Positions 27,914 to 36,270 of a stretch of 64,000 nucleotides of DNA are shown in pieces; positions within the stretch are counted from its first letter, which is position 1, and each line of letters begins with the position of its first letter. Position numbers and translations under genes: made by a program. Source of the stretch: Alphaproteobacteria bacterium (GTDB lineage: Bacteria; Pseudomonadota; Gammaproteobacteria; Burkholderiales; Burkholderiaceae_C); the NCBI GenBank assembly GCA_030054175.1, contig JASGCM010000003.1, positions 95,621-159,620 of the forward strand, read 5' to 3'. Below the pieces are notes generated by a model. It was not told the DNA's origin and ran no database searches. It saw only the letters and a list, made by a program, of their open reading frames with translations.

Positions 27914-29296
27914 TCACATCATGGTTTGGGGCAGCCAAAGTGCGATCTGGGGAAAAACCATCAGCAGCAGTATGGCCAACATATAAACCGTCAAAAAGGG
28001 CATAACACCCAAAAACACGTCGGTGATCGGACCGGCCTGTCTGCGCATGCCCTGCAAAACATACAGCACGGTGCCGTCAGGCGGGGAAATCATGGCAATT
28101 TCCACCAGCATGGTGATGATGACACCAAACCAAATCGGGTCGTAACCCAAGGCCTTGACCACCGGAAACAGCAAGGGGATGGTGGTGATGACCATCGACA
28201 TCCCTTCCATGAAGGTGCCCAGGGCCAAGTAAAAGCCAATGATCACCAACATGATGGCCCAACCGGGGATGGGCAGGCCGGTGAGAAACTTGGCCAGCAT
28301 CTGCGGAATGCCCAAGGAAGAGAGGATGAAGTTCAGGAAGTAGGCACCCAGGAGGATCAGCGCGATCATCGAGGTGGTGCGTGCCGTGGCGTGCATGGAT
28401 TCAGACAACATGCGCCAGTTCAGTCGCCGGTCGACCAATGCCAGCACCAAGGCACCGGCCACCCCCAAAGCCGCTGATTCGGTGGGCGTGGCCCAGCCAG
28501 CATAGATGGTCCCCAACACCAAACCGATCAGTAACGTCATGGGCAGGAGGTCGGCCAAGCTGGCCCATTTCAGTGCCCAAGGCACGGACGCGACTCCGCC
28601 CGACAAACCCAGCCGATGGCTGTACCAAAAAATCACAGACAAAAAGAGCAACACCACCAAAATGCTGGGGCCTACCGCCGCCAGATACAAGGCGCCCACC
28701 GATGTCTCGGTGATCAATCCGTAAATGATGAAGGTGATGCCGGGCGGAATCAGATTCCCCAAGGCACCCCCGGCGGCCAAAGAGCCCAGGACCAGCTTGG
28801 GGGGGTAATGGGTTTTTTCGAAATAGGGCAAGGCCACCGAACCCATGGTCGCTGCGGTGGCCACGCTGGAGCCGGCAACGGCAGAGAACACCCCGCAAGA
28901 CACGATGTTGGTGTGCAGCAAACCACCGGGCCAACGCCCCATCCAGATGTTCAGGGCGCGGTACAGGCGATCAGACAAGCCGGCGCGCAACATGATTTCA
29001 CCCATCAACAAGAACAAGGGAACCGACACCAAGACGAAATTGGTGGAAGGCCCCCAGAGCATCTCGCCGATGAAATTCCAAAAAGGTCGATCGGACAGGC
29101 CAAACCCTGCCATCAAGGCCAAGATGGACAAGGCCGCGCCGACATAAATACCACCCGCAAAAAAAGCCACGAAGGCGCCCAGCACCAGGCCCAACGACCA
29201 CCAAGGCACCGCCACGGCCACGGTGGAGCCGCCACCGAACAGGGCCGAAAGACCCACGATGACGCCCATGATCAATAGAAAAACGATGGCGATCAT
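27914..29296 (-). CDS. TRAP transporter large permease (DctM type)
   Basis: The protein has 460 residues with about 12 hydrophobic segments and an extra N-terminal hydrophobic stretch. Hallmarks include FFAGGIYVGAALSILALMAG, SVATAATMGSVALPYFEK, GALGNLIPPGITFIIYG and GTFMEGMSMVITTIPLLFPV. It overlaps the DctQ gene by 4 bp. With its binding protein and the downstream 5-oxoprolinase, it is proposed to import the substrate of this cluster (D-glutamate, 5-oxoproline or a related compound). This is inference from context. Confidence 0.93.
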   Translation of the reverse strand: MIAIVFLLIMGVIVGLSALFGGGSTVAVAVPWWSLGLVLGAFVAFFAGGIYVGAALSILALMAGFGLSDRPFWNFIGEMLWGPSTNFVLVSVPLFLLMGEIMLRAGLSDRLYRALNIWMGRWPGGLLHTNIVSCGVFSAVAGSSVATAATMGSVALPYFEKTHYPPKLVLGSLAAGGALGNLIPPGITFIIYGLITETSVGALYLAAVGPSILVVLLFLSVIFWYSHRLGLSGGVASVPWALKWASLADLLPMTLLIGLVLGTIYAGWATPTESAALGVAGALVLALVDRRLNWRMLSESMHATARTTSMIALILLGAYFLNFILSSLGIPQMLAKFLTGLPIPGWAIMLVIIGFYLALGTFMEGMSMVITTIPLLFPVVKALGYDPIWFGVIITMLVEIAMISPPDGTVLYVLQGMRRQAGPITDVFLGVMPFLTVYMLAILLLMVFPQIALWLPQTMM

Positions 29297-29871
29297 GGTT
29301 TGAGCGGCGCTTTCCCCAAGGCTTGCAAGGTCTCGTCAGCTTCATCGCGGTCATTGCGGGCAGTGAGTTCAGCGTCCATCCGAGCGGCCTGCCCGCTGAG
29401 CACCAAGGACACGCTGCGCGCCAAGACGGCCAAAACGGCCAGACCCAACAATATGAAACCCGCTGCCCACAGACCTTGTGGAATGACCAAAGGGGTACGC
29501 AGGGCCGACAAGTCTGTGGCGCCAAAGGCCAAAGAGTCGCGGGCCAGGGACACCGAGCCCCAAATGAAGAAGCCCACGGTAACGGCCAAGGCCAACAATG
29601 ACACAAGATGCAGCAACGCACGCCATTTCAGCGGCATGCGTTGCAGCAGGACATCGATGCGCACATGACCCCGTTCGAACAAAGTGCCAGCCAACCCCCA
29701 GCTCATGCCGATGGCCAGCAAATAACCATTGAGTTCGATGGTGGACTCGGAAGAAAACCCGAGCAACCGGCGCGCGAAGATGTCAAAGCAAATCAGCACG
29801 GTCATGGCCAGGTAACACCAGCCCGCCATGCCCATCGCCCGACGCGACAGCCACTCGAGTATGCGCATCAT
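29293..29871 (-). CDS. TRAP transporter small permease (DctQ type)
   Basis: I start at MMRILEWLSRRAMGMAG (192 residues). The longest frame begins 10 codons earlier and would overlap the binding-protein gene by 20 bp. Four hydrophobic helices are seen, with the family motif ELNGYLLAIGMSWGLAGTLFERGHVRID. The C-terminal 25 residues are charged and cytoplasmic. It lies 10 bp after the binding protein and overlaps dctM by 4 bp, so the three are one transcription unit. Confidence 0.9.
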   Translation of the reverse strand: MMRILEWLSRRAMGMAGWCYLAMTVLICFDIFARRLLGFSSESTIELNGYLLAIGMSWGLAGTLFERGHVRIDVLLQRMPLKWRALLHLVSLLALAVTVGFFIWGSVSLARDSLAFGATDLSALRTPLVIPQGLWAAGFILLGLAVLAVLARSVSLVLSGQAARMDAELTARNDRDEADETLQALGKAPLKP

Positions 29872-29881
29872 GAATCGGCTC

Positions 29882-30934
29882 TCAGCGCAGTTTGATGCCA
29901 CTGATCGGCTCGATCACCTCTTTGTACACCGTCGAGCAACGCTCGCCACAGCGCTTGATCCAACCCGGCAGCACGTCTTCAGCCAGTTCTTTTTGGAGGG
30001 TGGCGACCATATTGCCTTGAGGCTTGACTTCCACCATGGGACGCTTGACCAAGGTGTGCAGTTTGCAATCGGCGGCGCGGCCCACGTTACAAGCGATGCC
30101 GTCTTCGGTGGCATCCACACCCAGCTTCCACTGTGCTTCTTGCATGGCGGAGAAGGTCTTCTCGAACTGGGCTCGGATGGCCGGGTCGAGCTTGTTCCAC
30201 CAAGCCAGGTTGACGAAGTAGCCCGAGGTGGACCAGGACAAAGACAGGGTGTAGAGGTGGGTGGCAACTTCAGGCCACTTCACGCCATTGCCGGAACCGG
30301 CACCCGTGATGCCGCAATCCACCGTACCGCGCTCCAGGGCCGTGTACACCTCACCGAAAGCCAGGGAAACGGGTTGACCACCCAAAGCCTTGACCAGATC
30401 AGCAGAAGAGGGACCGTTGGTGCGCACCTTCAAACCTTTGATGTCGGCCAAAGTGGCGATGGGCTTGCGGCAAAAAAGCATCTGGCCCGAGAAAGGATAG
30501 GTGGCGACCAACTTGATGCCCAACTTTTCCAACTCTCTGTTGGCCACAGGAACCATGGCGTCGGCGACACGGCGGGCCTGACGGATGTCGGTGTTCATGC
30601 CAGCCAAATCCACACCATCCAAAATGGGCACGTCGCCCGACACGGTCGTCAGAGGCCCGGCGGCGATGTCCACCTGTCCCGAACGCACCAGGCGCAGGAC
30701 CTCGGGACCGCTGACATTTCGCTCGGGCCAAGAGGCCAGGGTCACTTCCACTCGCCCCCCTGTGGCGCTGGCCATGCCATCGCGCAACAGGGGTTGATCG
30801 ACCTTGGTGTATTGGGGCAAATTGGGAGCCACTTGGGTGATGGCTTGGACTGAAATTTTCTGGGCCTGAACCGCAGAGGTGGCCAACAGGGCCAGCGCCC
30901 ATCCCATGGCGTGCAAACGAGTCTTCATCTTCAT
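29882..30934 (-). CDS. TRAP periplasmic binding protein (DctP type)
   Basis: The protein has 350 residues. A Sec signal peptide of about 24 residues ends SAVQAQ. The mature part has the DctP fold, with IKGLKVRTNGPSSADLVKALGG (the region that carries the substrate-carboxylate-binding arginine), AFGEVYTALERGTVDCGITGAGSG, and four cysteines in the C-terminal third that may form two disulfides. It captures an organic acid or amino-acid-like substrate in the periplasm for the adjacent DctQ/DctM pair. It starts 16 bp after the DUF1445 gene, so the transporter and putative D-glutamate cyclase are co-transcribed. Confidence 0.92.
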   Translation of the reverse strand: MKMKTRLHAMGWALALLATSAVQAQKISVQAITQVAPNLPQYTKVDQPLLRDGMASATGGRVEVTLASWPERNVSGPEVLRLVRSGQVDIAAGPLTTVSGDVPILDGVDLAGMNTDIRQARRVADAMVPVANRELEKLGIKLVATYPFSGQMLFCRKPIATLADIKGLKVRTNGPSSADLVKALGGQPVSLAFGEVYTALERGTVDCGITGAGSGNGVKWPEVATHLYTLSLSWSTSGYFVNLAWWNKLDPAIRAQFEKTFSAMQEAQWKLGVDATEDGIACNVGRAADCKLHTLVKRPMVEVKPQGNMVATLQKELAEDVLPGWIKRCGERCSTVYKEVIEPISGIKLR

Positions 30935-30950
30935 TCTCCTGGGTGAAAAA

Positions 30951-31739
30951 TCAAAGGCTGGCCAACGACACGTTGGTCAGATCGGTCACCAGCATGGCGC
31001 CTGGCGCGTGGGTGATGCAAAACGGCAGGCGGGCAGCCTGAACCACGGCCTGCGGCGTCACGCCGCACGCCCAAAAGACGGGCAACTCGTCGGGCAAGAC
31101 CTCGACGGCGTCACCGTAATCGGGCGCGTCGAGTCTGGAAATGCCAATCTGACCCGGGTCACCCAAATGCACCGGAGCCCCGTGCACGCCGGGAAAACGC
31201 GAAGTGATTTGCACGGCACGTATGGCGTGGGCGGCTTTCATGGGGCGCATCGACACCACCATCGGACCATGGAAGGGGCCAGCCGCAACTGTGGAGAGAT
31301 GGGTTTTGTACATGGCCACATTGCGACCTTGGGCCACGTGACGCAAAGGGACGCCGGCGTCCAGAAGCGCCTGCTCGAAGGAAAACGAACACCCGATCAC
31401 GAAACTGACCAGATCGTCGCGCCAGACTGCCCTCACATCGACGGGTTCATTGACCAAGTCACCGTCGCGCCAGACGCGGTAGCGTGGCAGGTCGGTGCGG
31501 ATGTCGATGTCTTGCCCCAAACCTGGAAAGGCGACCTCGCCCGGGGCCGACACGCCCAACAAGGGACATGGCTTGGGATTGCGCTGACAAAACAACAGGA
31601 AATCACCGGCGTATTGTGCCGGCAAGATCATCAGATTGCCTTGCACCAGATCAGGCGCCAGCCCCGAGGTGTGGCCCGATAGTTCGCCATTGCGGGCACG
31701 GGCGCGCAAGGCAAGACCGAGATTGTTTGCTTGAACCAT
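30951..31739 (-). CDS. DUF1445 protein, putative D-glutamate cyclase
   Basis: The protein has 262 residues and fits the UPF0317/DUF1445 'putative hydro-lyase' family along its whole length. Visible signatures are [64 protein letters not shown], and [13 protein letters not shown] ending [12 protein letters not shown]. The human member (DGLUCY, C14orf159) cyclises D-glutamate to 5-oxo-D-proline. Bacterial members are mostly uncharacterised. Here it shares an operon with a 5-oxoprolinase, the enzyme that would act on the product, which supports the same reaction. It lies 54 bp after the LysR gene and directly before the TRAP binding protein. Confidence 0.85.
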   Translation of the reverse strand: MVQANNLGLALRARARNGELSGHTSGLAPDLVQGNLMILPAQYAGDFLLFCQRNPKPCPLLGVSAPGEVAFPGLGQDIDIRTDLPRYRVWRDGDLVNEPVDVRAVWRDDLVSFVIGCSFSFEQALLDAGVPLRHVAQGRNVAMYKTHLSTVAAGPFHGPMVVSMRPMKAAHAIRAVQITSRFPGVHGAPVHLGDPGQIGISRLDAPDYGDAVEVLPDELPVFWACGVTPQAVVQAARLPFCITHAPGAMLVTDLTNVSLASL

Positions 31740-31793
31740 GCACTAGTGTTGCCAAGCAATGGCCGCAGGTCAATTGAAAAATTTCTTTTGACG

Positions 31794-32690
31794 TCATCGA
31801 TTTTTTTGATGCCCAACCGCCATCTGCGTGGCGACCTCCACCGCCTGGGCGATGATGTGGCGCATGGGGGAAGACTCGGGGTAAGGCCAATTGATCGCAT
31901 ACAGCGGCAAGGGGCTCAAGCGCAAATCGCTGGGCCAGATGGCGACTTCATGGCGCAAGGCCAATTGCTCGGCCGCAGCCCGTGGAAAGGTGGCGTAGCC
32001 AAAACCGCTCTCGACCATCTTGACCAAGGCCGAAATGGAAGAAATGGCGTGCACGCGCTTGTCGGTCAAACCCGCCAAGGCCAAGGCCTCGACCAAGGCC
32101 ACATGGGGTTGCGAGCCACGCTGAAATGTCATCAGCCCCACGTTGGCAATGTCTTTCAGGGTCAATCGACGGCGTTTGACCTGTCGGGGACCGACCCAAC
32201 ACATGTCCATGGCTGGCAAGGCCATGCAATCGAGTCCTCCGCCCATGGGCGCAGCGGTGAACACCAGATCCAAGGCGCCGCGCCGCGCCTGCTCGTTGAG
32301 CACCGGGGTCATTTCAACGGTCAGGTCAAACTCGATGCTGGGGTGCAAGGCCTGCAGGCGCTCGACCAAGGGAATCAGCCAAGTGTGCAAGACCGTCTCG
32401 ATCCCGCCGATGCGCACCAAGAGGGGCGCCTGCGCCGGATTCTCGAACTCTTGCTGCATGCGTTGTTCAAGCTCCAAAAACTGCTCGGCGAATTGCAAAA
32501 AACGCTCACCCGCATGGGTCAGGCGAAACCCCCGGTCGCGGCGATCAACCAATGCGGTGCCTAAGGCGTCCTCAAGGGCGGCGATCCGACTGGACACCGC
32601 CGATTGCGTCAGATGCAGTTTCTCGGCGGTGCGCGTCACGCTGTGCAAACGCGCCAGCCAGACAAAAGACTCAATGAAGCGCAAGTTCAT
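31794..32690 (-). CDS. LysR-family transcriptional regulator
   Basis: The protein has 298 residues. The N-terminal winged helix-turn-helix covers about residues 3-60 (RFIESFVWLARLHSVTRTAE, then LTQSAVSSRIAALEDALG), and the effector-binding domain covers about 90-290. The gene is on the same strand as, and upstream of, the DUF1445-TRAP-oxoprolinase run, which is unusual because LysR genes often face their targets. It may regulate both that run and the divergent + strand genes that start 78 bp away. The ligand is probably an amino acid or cyclic derivative (inference). A GATAAT box ends 6 bp before the ATG and no ribosome site is seen. Confidence 0.93.
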   Translation of the reverse strand: MNLRFIESFVWLARLHSVTRTAEKLHLTQSAVSSRIAALEDALGTALVDRRDRGFRLTHAGERFLQFAEQFLELEQRMQQEFENPAQAPLLVRIGGIETVLHTWLIPLVERLQALHPSIEFDLTVEMTPVLNEQARRGALDLVFTAAPMGGGLDCMALPAMDMCWVGPRQVKRRRLTLKDIANVGLMTFQRGSQPHVALVEALALAGLTDKRVHAISSISALVKMVESGFGYATFPRAAAEQLALRHEVAIWPSDLRLSPLPLYAINWPYPESSPMRHIIAQAVEVATQMAVGHQKNR

Positions 32691-32696
32691 ACGGAC

Positions 32697-32702
32697 ATTA
32701 TC
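32697..32702 (-). promoter_or_regulatory. Candidate -10 box for leaderless lysR mRNA
   Basis: On the minus strand GATAAT-GTCCGT-ATG places the expected +1 on the start codon of the LysR gene. It lies in the 78-bp divergent gap with the + strand membrane protein, where TTGCCT-16-TAAAAT (32730-32757) is a possible opposing promoter. Confidence 0.45.
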
Positions 32703-32768
32703 CCCGTGCTGGGAAGGGAATGAGGCTCATTGCCTTGACCCCCCGCAAAGCTAAAATCCCCGACACGA

Positions 32769-33344
32769 GTGAAAAGATTATTCATGTGGTTGCGCCTGCC
32801 GTTTAAGCTGGAAGAGTTTTTGGGAGTGCTTTTTGCAGCGCTCGTTTATACGATCACCTATATTTTTTCATTCAACCTGAGTGAATCATTTGAGTTTTCG
32901 CACGCCACCTCCTGGGTATTTTTGCCAAGCGGCGTGCGCTTGCTTTTGGTGCTGACATTGCTGGGCCAAGGCGCAATGGGTGTTTGGTTAGGCACTCTAT
33001 TGATCGATTATGTATATATGGAATCCAGCGACCACCTCTACAACTGGGTGACCGCGGCGGTGGCTGGCGGTTCGGCCTACATCAGCTTGAAATTGGCTCA
33101 GAACAGATTGGGACTGGGTGCAAATCTGCACCAATTGACCCAGGCTCAGTTGATGGGCATTTGCATGATCTTTTCGGTATTGAGTCCACTCTTGCATCAA
33201 ATTTGGTTCTGGCTACATGGGGATACCTATTCTTTTATTCAAAGCTGGGCTGTGATGGCCTTGGGCGATCTGGGTGGCAGCATGATCATCCGGGGTGGTA
33301 TGTTCATCTTGCTGCGGCTGATTCGTTGGATTGCCGGATCCTGA
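32769..33344 (+). CDS. Integral membrane protein, MASE1-like
   Basis: The protein has 191 residues starting at GTG (MKRLFMWLRLPFKLEEF); the ATG at 32784 is the alternative. About five to six hydrophobic helices are present. The segment WVFLPSGVRLLLVLTLLGQGAMGVWLGTLL resembles the first part of MASE1-type sensory membrane domains, but no output domain (GGDEF, kinase) follows, so it is a stand-alone membrane module. The gene is visibly richer in A/T than its neighbours, which hints at a different history or relaxed codon selection. It diverges from lysR and precedes the third TRAP operon by 91 bp. Function unknown. Confidence 0.65.
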   Translation: MKRLFMWLRLPFKLEEFLGVLFAALVYTITYIFSFNLSESFEFSHATSWVFLPSGVRLLLVLTLLGQGAMGVWLGTLLIDYVYMESSDHLYNWVTAAVAGGSAYISLKLAQNRLGLGANLHQLTQAQLMGICMIFSVLSPLLHQIWFWLHGDTYSFIQSWAVMALGDLGGSMIIRGGMFILLRLIRWIAGS

Positions 33345-33346
33345 CA

Positions 33347-33375
33347 TTGGAAACAGGACCATCATCGGCTATGCT
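33347..33375 (+). promoter_or_regulatory. Candidate promoter for third TRAP operon
   Basis: TTGGAA at 33347-33352 and TATGCT at 33370-33375 are separated by 17 bp. They lie just after the membrane-protein gene and 60 bp before the binding-protein ATG. This is one of the better -35/-10 pairs seen in the window. Confidence 0.5.
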
Positions 33376-33435
33376 TGAGCGTCCTCTGCAGCACATGCAG
33401 GGTTTCCCTAACACTCGACCTACGGAGTTCGCCAC

Positions 33436-34416
33436 ATGAAACCATGGATCCGTGCCTTATTGCCTTTGGCCTTGCTGTCGCCTGCCCTGAGCGGCACCGC
33501 CTGGGCGCAAACCAAGTGGGACTTGCCCGCGGCCTACCCGGCCACCAACTTTCACACGGTCAACCTGAACCAATTCGCTGCCGACATCGACAAGGCCTCG
33601 GGCGGCAAGCTGAAAATCACGGTTCATGCCAACGCCTCGCTGTTCAAAGCGCCTGAAATCAAGCGGGCCGTGCAGAGCGGTCAAGCCCCCATCGGCGAAG
33701 TGCTGATGGTGAATTTCCAGAACGAGTGGCCGATCTGGGGTGCCGATGGCCTGCCCTTTTTGGCCGACAGCTACGATGAGTCGGTGCGCCTTTGGAAAGC
33801 CCAGAAACCTTTGTTGGACAAAAAGCTGGCCGAGCAAGGCATGATGGCGCTCTATGCCGTGCCCTGGCCCCCGCAGGGCGTGTACAGCAAAAAGTCGCTC
33901 AATAGCGCGGCCGACCTCAAAGGCATCAAGTGGCGCGCCTACAGCCCGGCCACGGCCCGCATCGCCGAGTTGGTGGGGGCGCAGCCCGTCACGGTGCAGG
34001 CTGCCGAAGTCAGTCAAGCCTTCGCCACTGGCGTGACCGAGAGCATGATGTCCAGCGGTTCAACCGGCGCCGATGCCAAACTGTTCGAGCATGTGAAGTA
34101 CTGGTACGACACCCAAGCCTGGCTGCCCAAGAACGTCGTGCTGTTGAACAAAAAAGCCTTTGACGCGCTGGACAAGCCAACGCAAGACGCGGTGATTAAG
34201 GCCGCAGCCGATGCCGAAGCGCGCGGCCTGGCCGAGAGCAAAAAAGCCAACACGGCTTCGCTCGATCAATTGCGCAACGGCGGCATGCAGATTCTCCCCC
34301 CACCCGCTCAGCTGACCGCCGACCTGAAGAAGGTAGGCGACGTCATGCTGAAAGAATGGCTGGACAAGGCCGGTCCTGAGGGCAAGGCCCTGCTCGACGC
34401 CTACAACCGCAAATAA
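33436..34416 (+). CDS. TRAP periplasmic binding protein (DctP type)
   Basis: The protein has 326 residues. A Sec signal peptide of about 24 residues ends TAWAQ. The DctP fold shows AYPATNFHTVNLNQFAADID, a basic KIKWR-type region (LKGIKWRAYSPATARIAELVG) and AEVSQAFATGVTESMMSSGSTG. It delivers a carboxylate or amino-acid-like substrate to the DctQ/DctM pair that follows 5 bp later. Upstream is a promoter-like TTGGAA-17-TATGCT. The racemase and D-amino-acid dehydrogenase at the end of the cluster suggest an amino-acid or hydantoin-type substrate (inference). Confidence 0.92.
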   Translation: MKPWIRALLPLALLSPALSGTAWAQTKWDLPAAYPATNFHTVNLNQFAADIDKASGGKLKITVHANASLFKAPEIKRAVQSGQAPIGEVLMVNFQNEWPIWGADGLPFLADSYDESVRLWKAQKPLLDKKLAEQGMMALYAVPWPPQGVYSKKSLNSAADLKGIKWRAYSPATARIAELVGAQPVTVQAAEVSQAFATGVTESMMSSGSTGADAKLFEHVKYWYDTQAWLPKNVVLLNKKAFDALDKPTQDAVIKAAADAEARGLAESKKANTASLDQLRNGGMQILPPPAQLTADLKKVGDVMLKEWLDKAGPEGKALLDAYNRK

Positions 34417-34421
34417 ATAAG

Positions 34422-34955
34422 ATGCGGCGCTGGCTGGACGGCCTGTATGCCTTGGGCGGCCAATTGGCCGCCCTTTGCGTATTGGCGATTTTGATCCTGA
34501 TGATCACCGCTTCGGTGGGGCGCAGCCTGGACTGGCGCGTGGGCTGGGTCAATGATGTGGTGGCCTGGCTGTGCGGAGCGGCCGCCTTCATGGGCATGGC
34601 CTACAGCTTTCGCAACGGCGACTTCGTGCGCGTGACACTGGTGTTGGAAATCGTGCCTGCGCGTGTGCGCCGCTGGCTCGAATTTTTCTCGCTCTCGGTG
34701 GCCACCGTGGCCATCGTTTACTTGGGTTATTGGGTGGTGCGTTTCACCCTTGAGAGTTACGAGTTCAACGACATCGCTGGCAATCTGGTGGCGATTCCGG
34801 TCTGGATCCCGCAAATGAGCTTCGTCTTTGGCGCATTGCTGTTCGTGGTTGCCGTGCTCGATGAATGCGTTCAGGTGCTGTTGGGGCGCAAGCCCAGCTA
34901 TGTGACCCGGGTCGAGGAACGGCACGCTCGCGGCGATTTTTCCGAGGAACTTTGA
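34422..34955 (+). CDS. TRAP transporter small permease (DctQ type)
   Basis: The protein has 177 residues with four hydrophobic helices. The DctQ core is GWVNDVVAWLCGAAAFMGMAYSFRNGDFVRV. It begins 5 bp after the binding protein, and its TGA shares one base with the ATG of the large permease (TGATG), so translation is coupled. The C-terminal 20 residues are charged and cytoplasmic. It forms the membrane complex with the next gene product. Confidence 0.92.
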   Translation: MRRWLDGLYALGGQLAALCVLAILILMITASVGRSLDWRVGWVNDVVAWLCGAAAFMGMAYSFRNGDFVRVTLVLEIVPARVRRWLEFFSLSVATVAIVYLGYWVVRFTLESYEFNDIAGNLVAIPVWIPQMSFVFGALLFVVAVLDECVQVLLGRKPSYVTRVEERHARGDFSEEL

Positions 34956-36265
34956 TGGGTTTGCTGGAAATCGGCGGCTTGCTGCTCTTCATCATGCTGT
35001 TTCTGCTCAGTGGCGGCGTGTGGATCGCCATGACCTTGGCCATTGTGGGCTGGGTCGGACAGGCCTTTTTCACCACCACCTTGCCGGGTAAAAACCTGTT
35101 TTCCGCCTTTTGGGAAACCGCCGCCAGTTGGGAGTTGGCCGCGCTGCCACTGTTCATCTGGATGGGGGAAATTCTGTACCGCACCCGTTTGTCCGAGCAA
35201 ATGTTCGATGGGCTGTCGCCGTGGTTGTCGCGCGTACCGGGCCGCTTGATGCACACCACCATCTTGGGTTGCGGCATTTTTGGCTCGGTTTCTGGCTCAT
35301 CGGCGGCCACTTGCGCGACCATCGCCAAAGTGGCCTTGCCCGAATTGGAGCGGCGCGGCTACAACCGCGACATTGCCCTGGGCTCTCTGGCAGCAGCCGG
35401 GGGCTTGGGCATTCTGATTCCGCCATCAATCACCATGGTGGTCTACGCGGTGGCGGCTGACGCGAGCGTGATCCGTCTCTTTTTGGCGGGTTTCCTGCCT
35501 GGTTTTTTGCTCATGGGGCTGTTTTCGGCCTACATCATGTGGTGGAGCCTGCGCCACCCCGATCAGGTGCCGCCGCCCGAGCCCCCGACCACCTTGGCCG
35601 AAAAAATGAGGCGTTCGGGCAGCCTGATCCCCTGTGGCTTGCTGATCATTTTTATTGTGTGGGTGTTGGTGACCGGCATCGCCACCGCGACCGAATGCGC
35701 CGCCTATGGGGTGGTGGGTTCCCTGGCCATCGCCGCCGCCGGGCGTTCGCTGACCTGGCAAAATTTTTGGCAAGGCCTGGTCGGTGCCACCCGGGTCAGC
35801 TGCATGATCATGTTCATTCTGGCGGGTGCCGCCTTTCTGACCAAAACCATGGCTTTCACCGGCATTCCCAAAGCCTTGGCCGAAACAGTGGTGGCGGCGC
35901 AACTCTCACCGTACAGCCTGATTGCGGTCTTGGTGATCGTGTACCTGATTCTGGGCACGGCGCTCGACGGTATTTCGATGATCGTGCTGACCAGTGCGGT
36001 AGTTTTGCCCATGATTCAAAAAGCCGGCTTCGACCTGATCTGGTTTGGCATCTTCATCATCATGCTGGTCGAGATCGCCGAGGTGACGCCACCCGTAGGG
36101 TTCAATTTATTCGTGCTGCAAAACATGACGGGCATCGACAGCAACCGCATCGCGCGCGTGACCGTGCCTTTCTTCGTTTGCATGATCGTGGGCATCGTGC
36201 TCATCACGGTGTTCCCGGGTATCGTGACCGGCGTGCCCAATTGGCTCATGGGCGTGCCCAAATAG
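34955..36265 (+). CDS. TRAP transporter large permease (DctM type)
   Basis: The start is at MGLLEIGGLLLFIMLFLLSGG (436 residues); the longer frame from 34865 overlaps DctQ and is rejected. About 12 hydrophobic segments are seen, with SVSGSSAATCATIAKVALPELE, GGLGILIPPSITMVVYAVAAD, and LGTALDGISMIVLTSAVVLPM typical of DctM. It forms the Na+-coupled channel subunit of the third TRAP system in the window. The racemase gene follows 5 bp after its stop, indicating a shared transcript. Confidence 0.93.
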   Translation: MGLLEIGGLLLFIMLFLLSGGVWIAMTLAIVGWVGQAFFTTTLPGKNLFSAFWETAASWELAALPLFIWMGEILYRTRLSEQMFDGLSPWLSRVPGRLMHTTILGCGIFGSVSGSSAATCATIAKVALPELERRGYNRDIALGSLAAAGGLGILIPPSITMVVYAVAADASVIRLFLAGFLPGFLLMGLFSAYIMWWSLRHPDQVPPPEPPTTLAEKMRRSGSLIPCGLLIIFIVWVLVTGIATATECAAYGVVGSLAIAAAGRSLTWQNFWQGLVGATRVSCMIMFILAGAAFLTKTMAFTGIPKALAETVVAAQLSPYSLIAVLVIVYLILGTALDGISMIVLTSAVVLPMIQKAGFDLIWFGIFIIMLVEIAEVTPPVGFNLFVLQNMTGIDSNRIARVTVPFFVCMIVGIVLITVFPGIVTGVPNWLMGVPK

Positions 36266-36270
36266 GTGAT

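Noticed and set aside
35539-36270. N-terminal extension of the racemase gene to a 505-codon protein
   Set aside because: The extra part is out of frame inside the DctM gene; the ATG at 36271 has a ribosome site and matches the start of the family.
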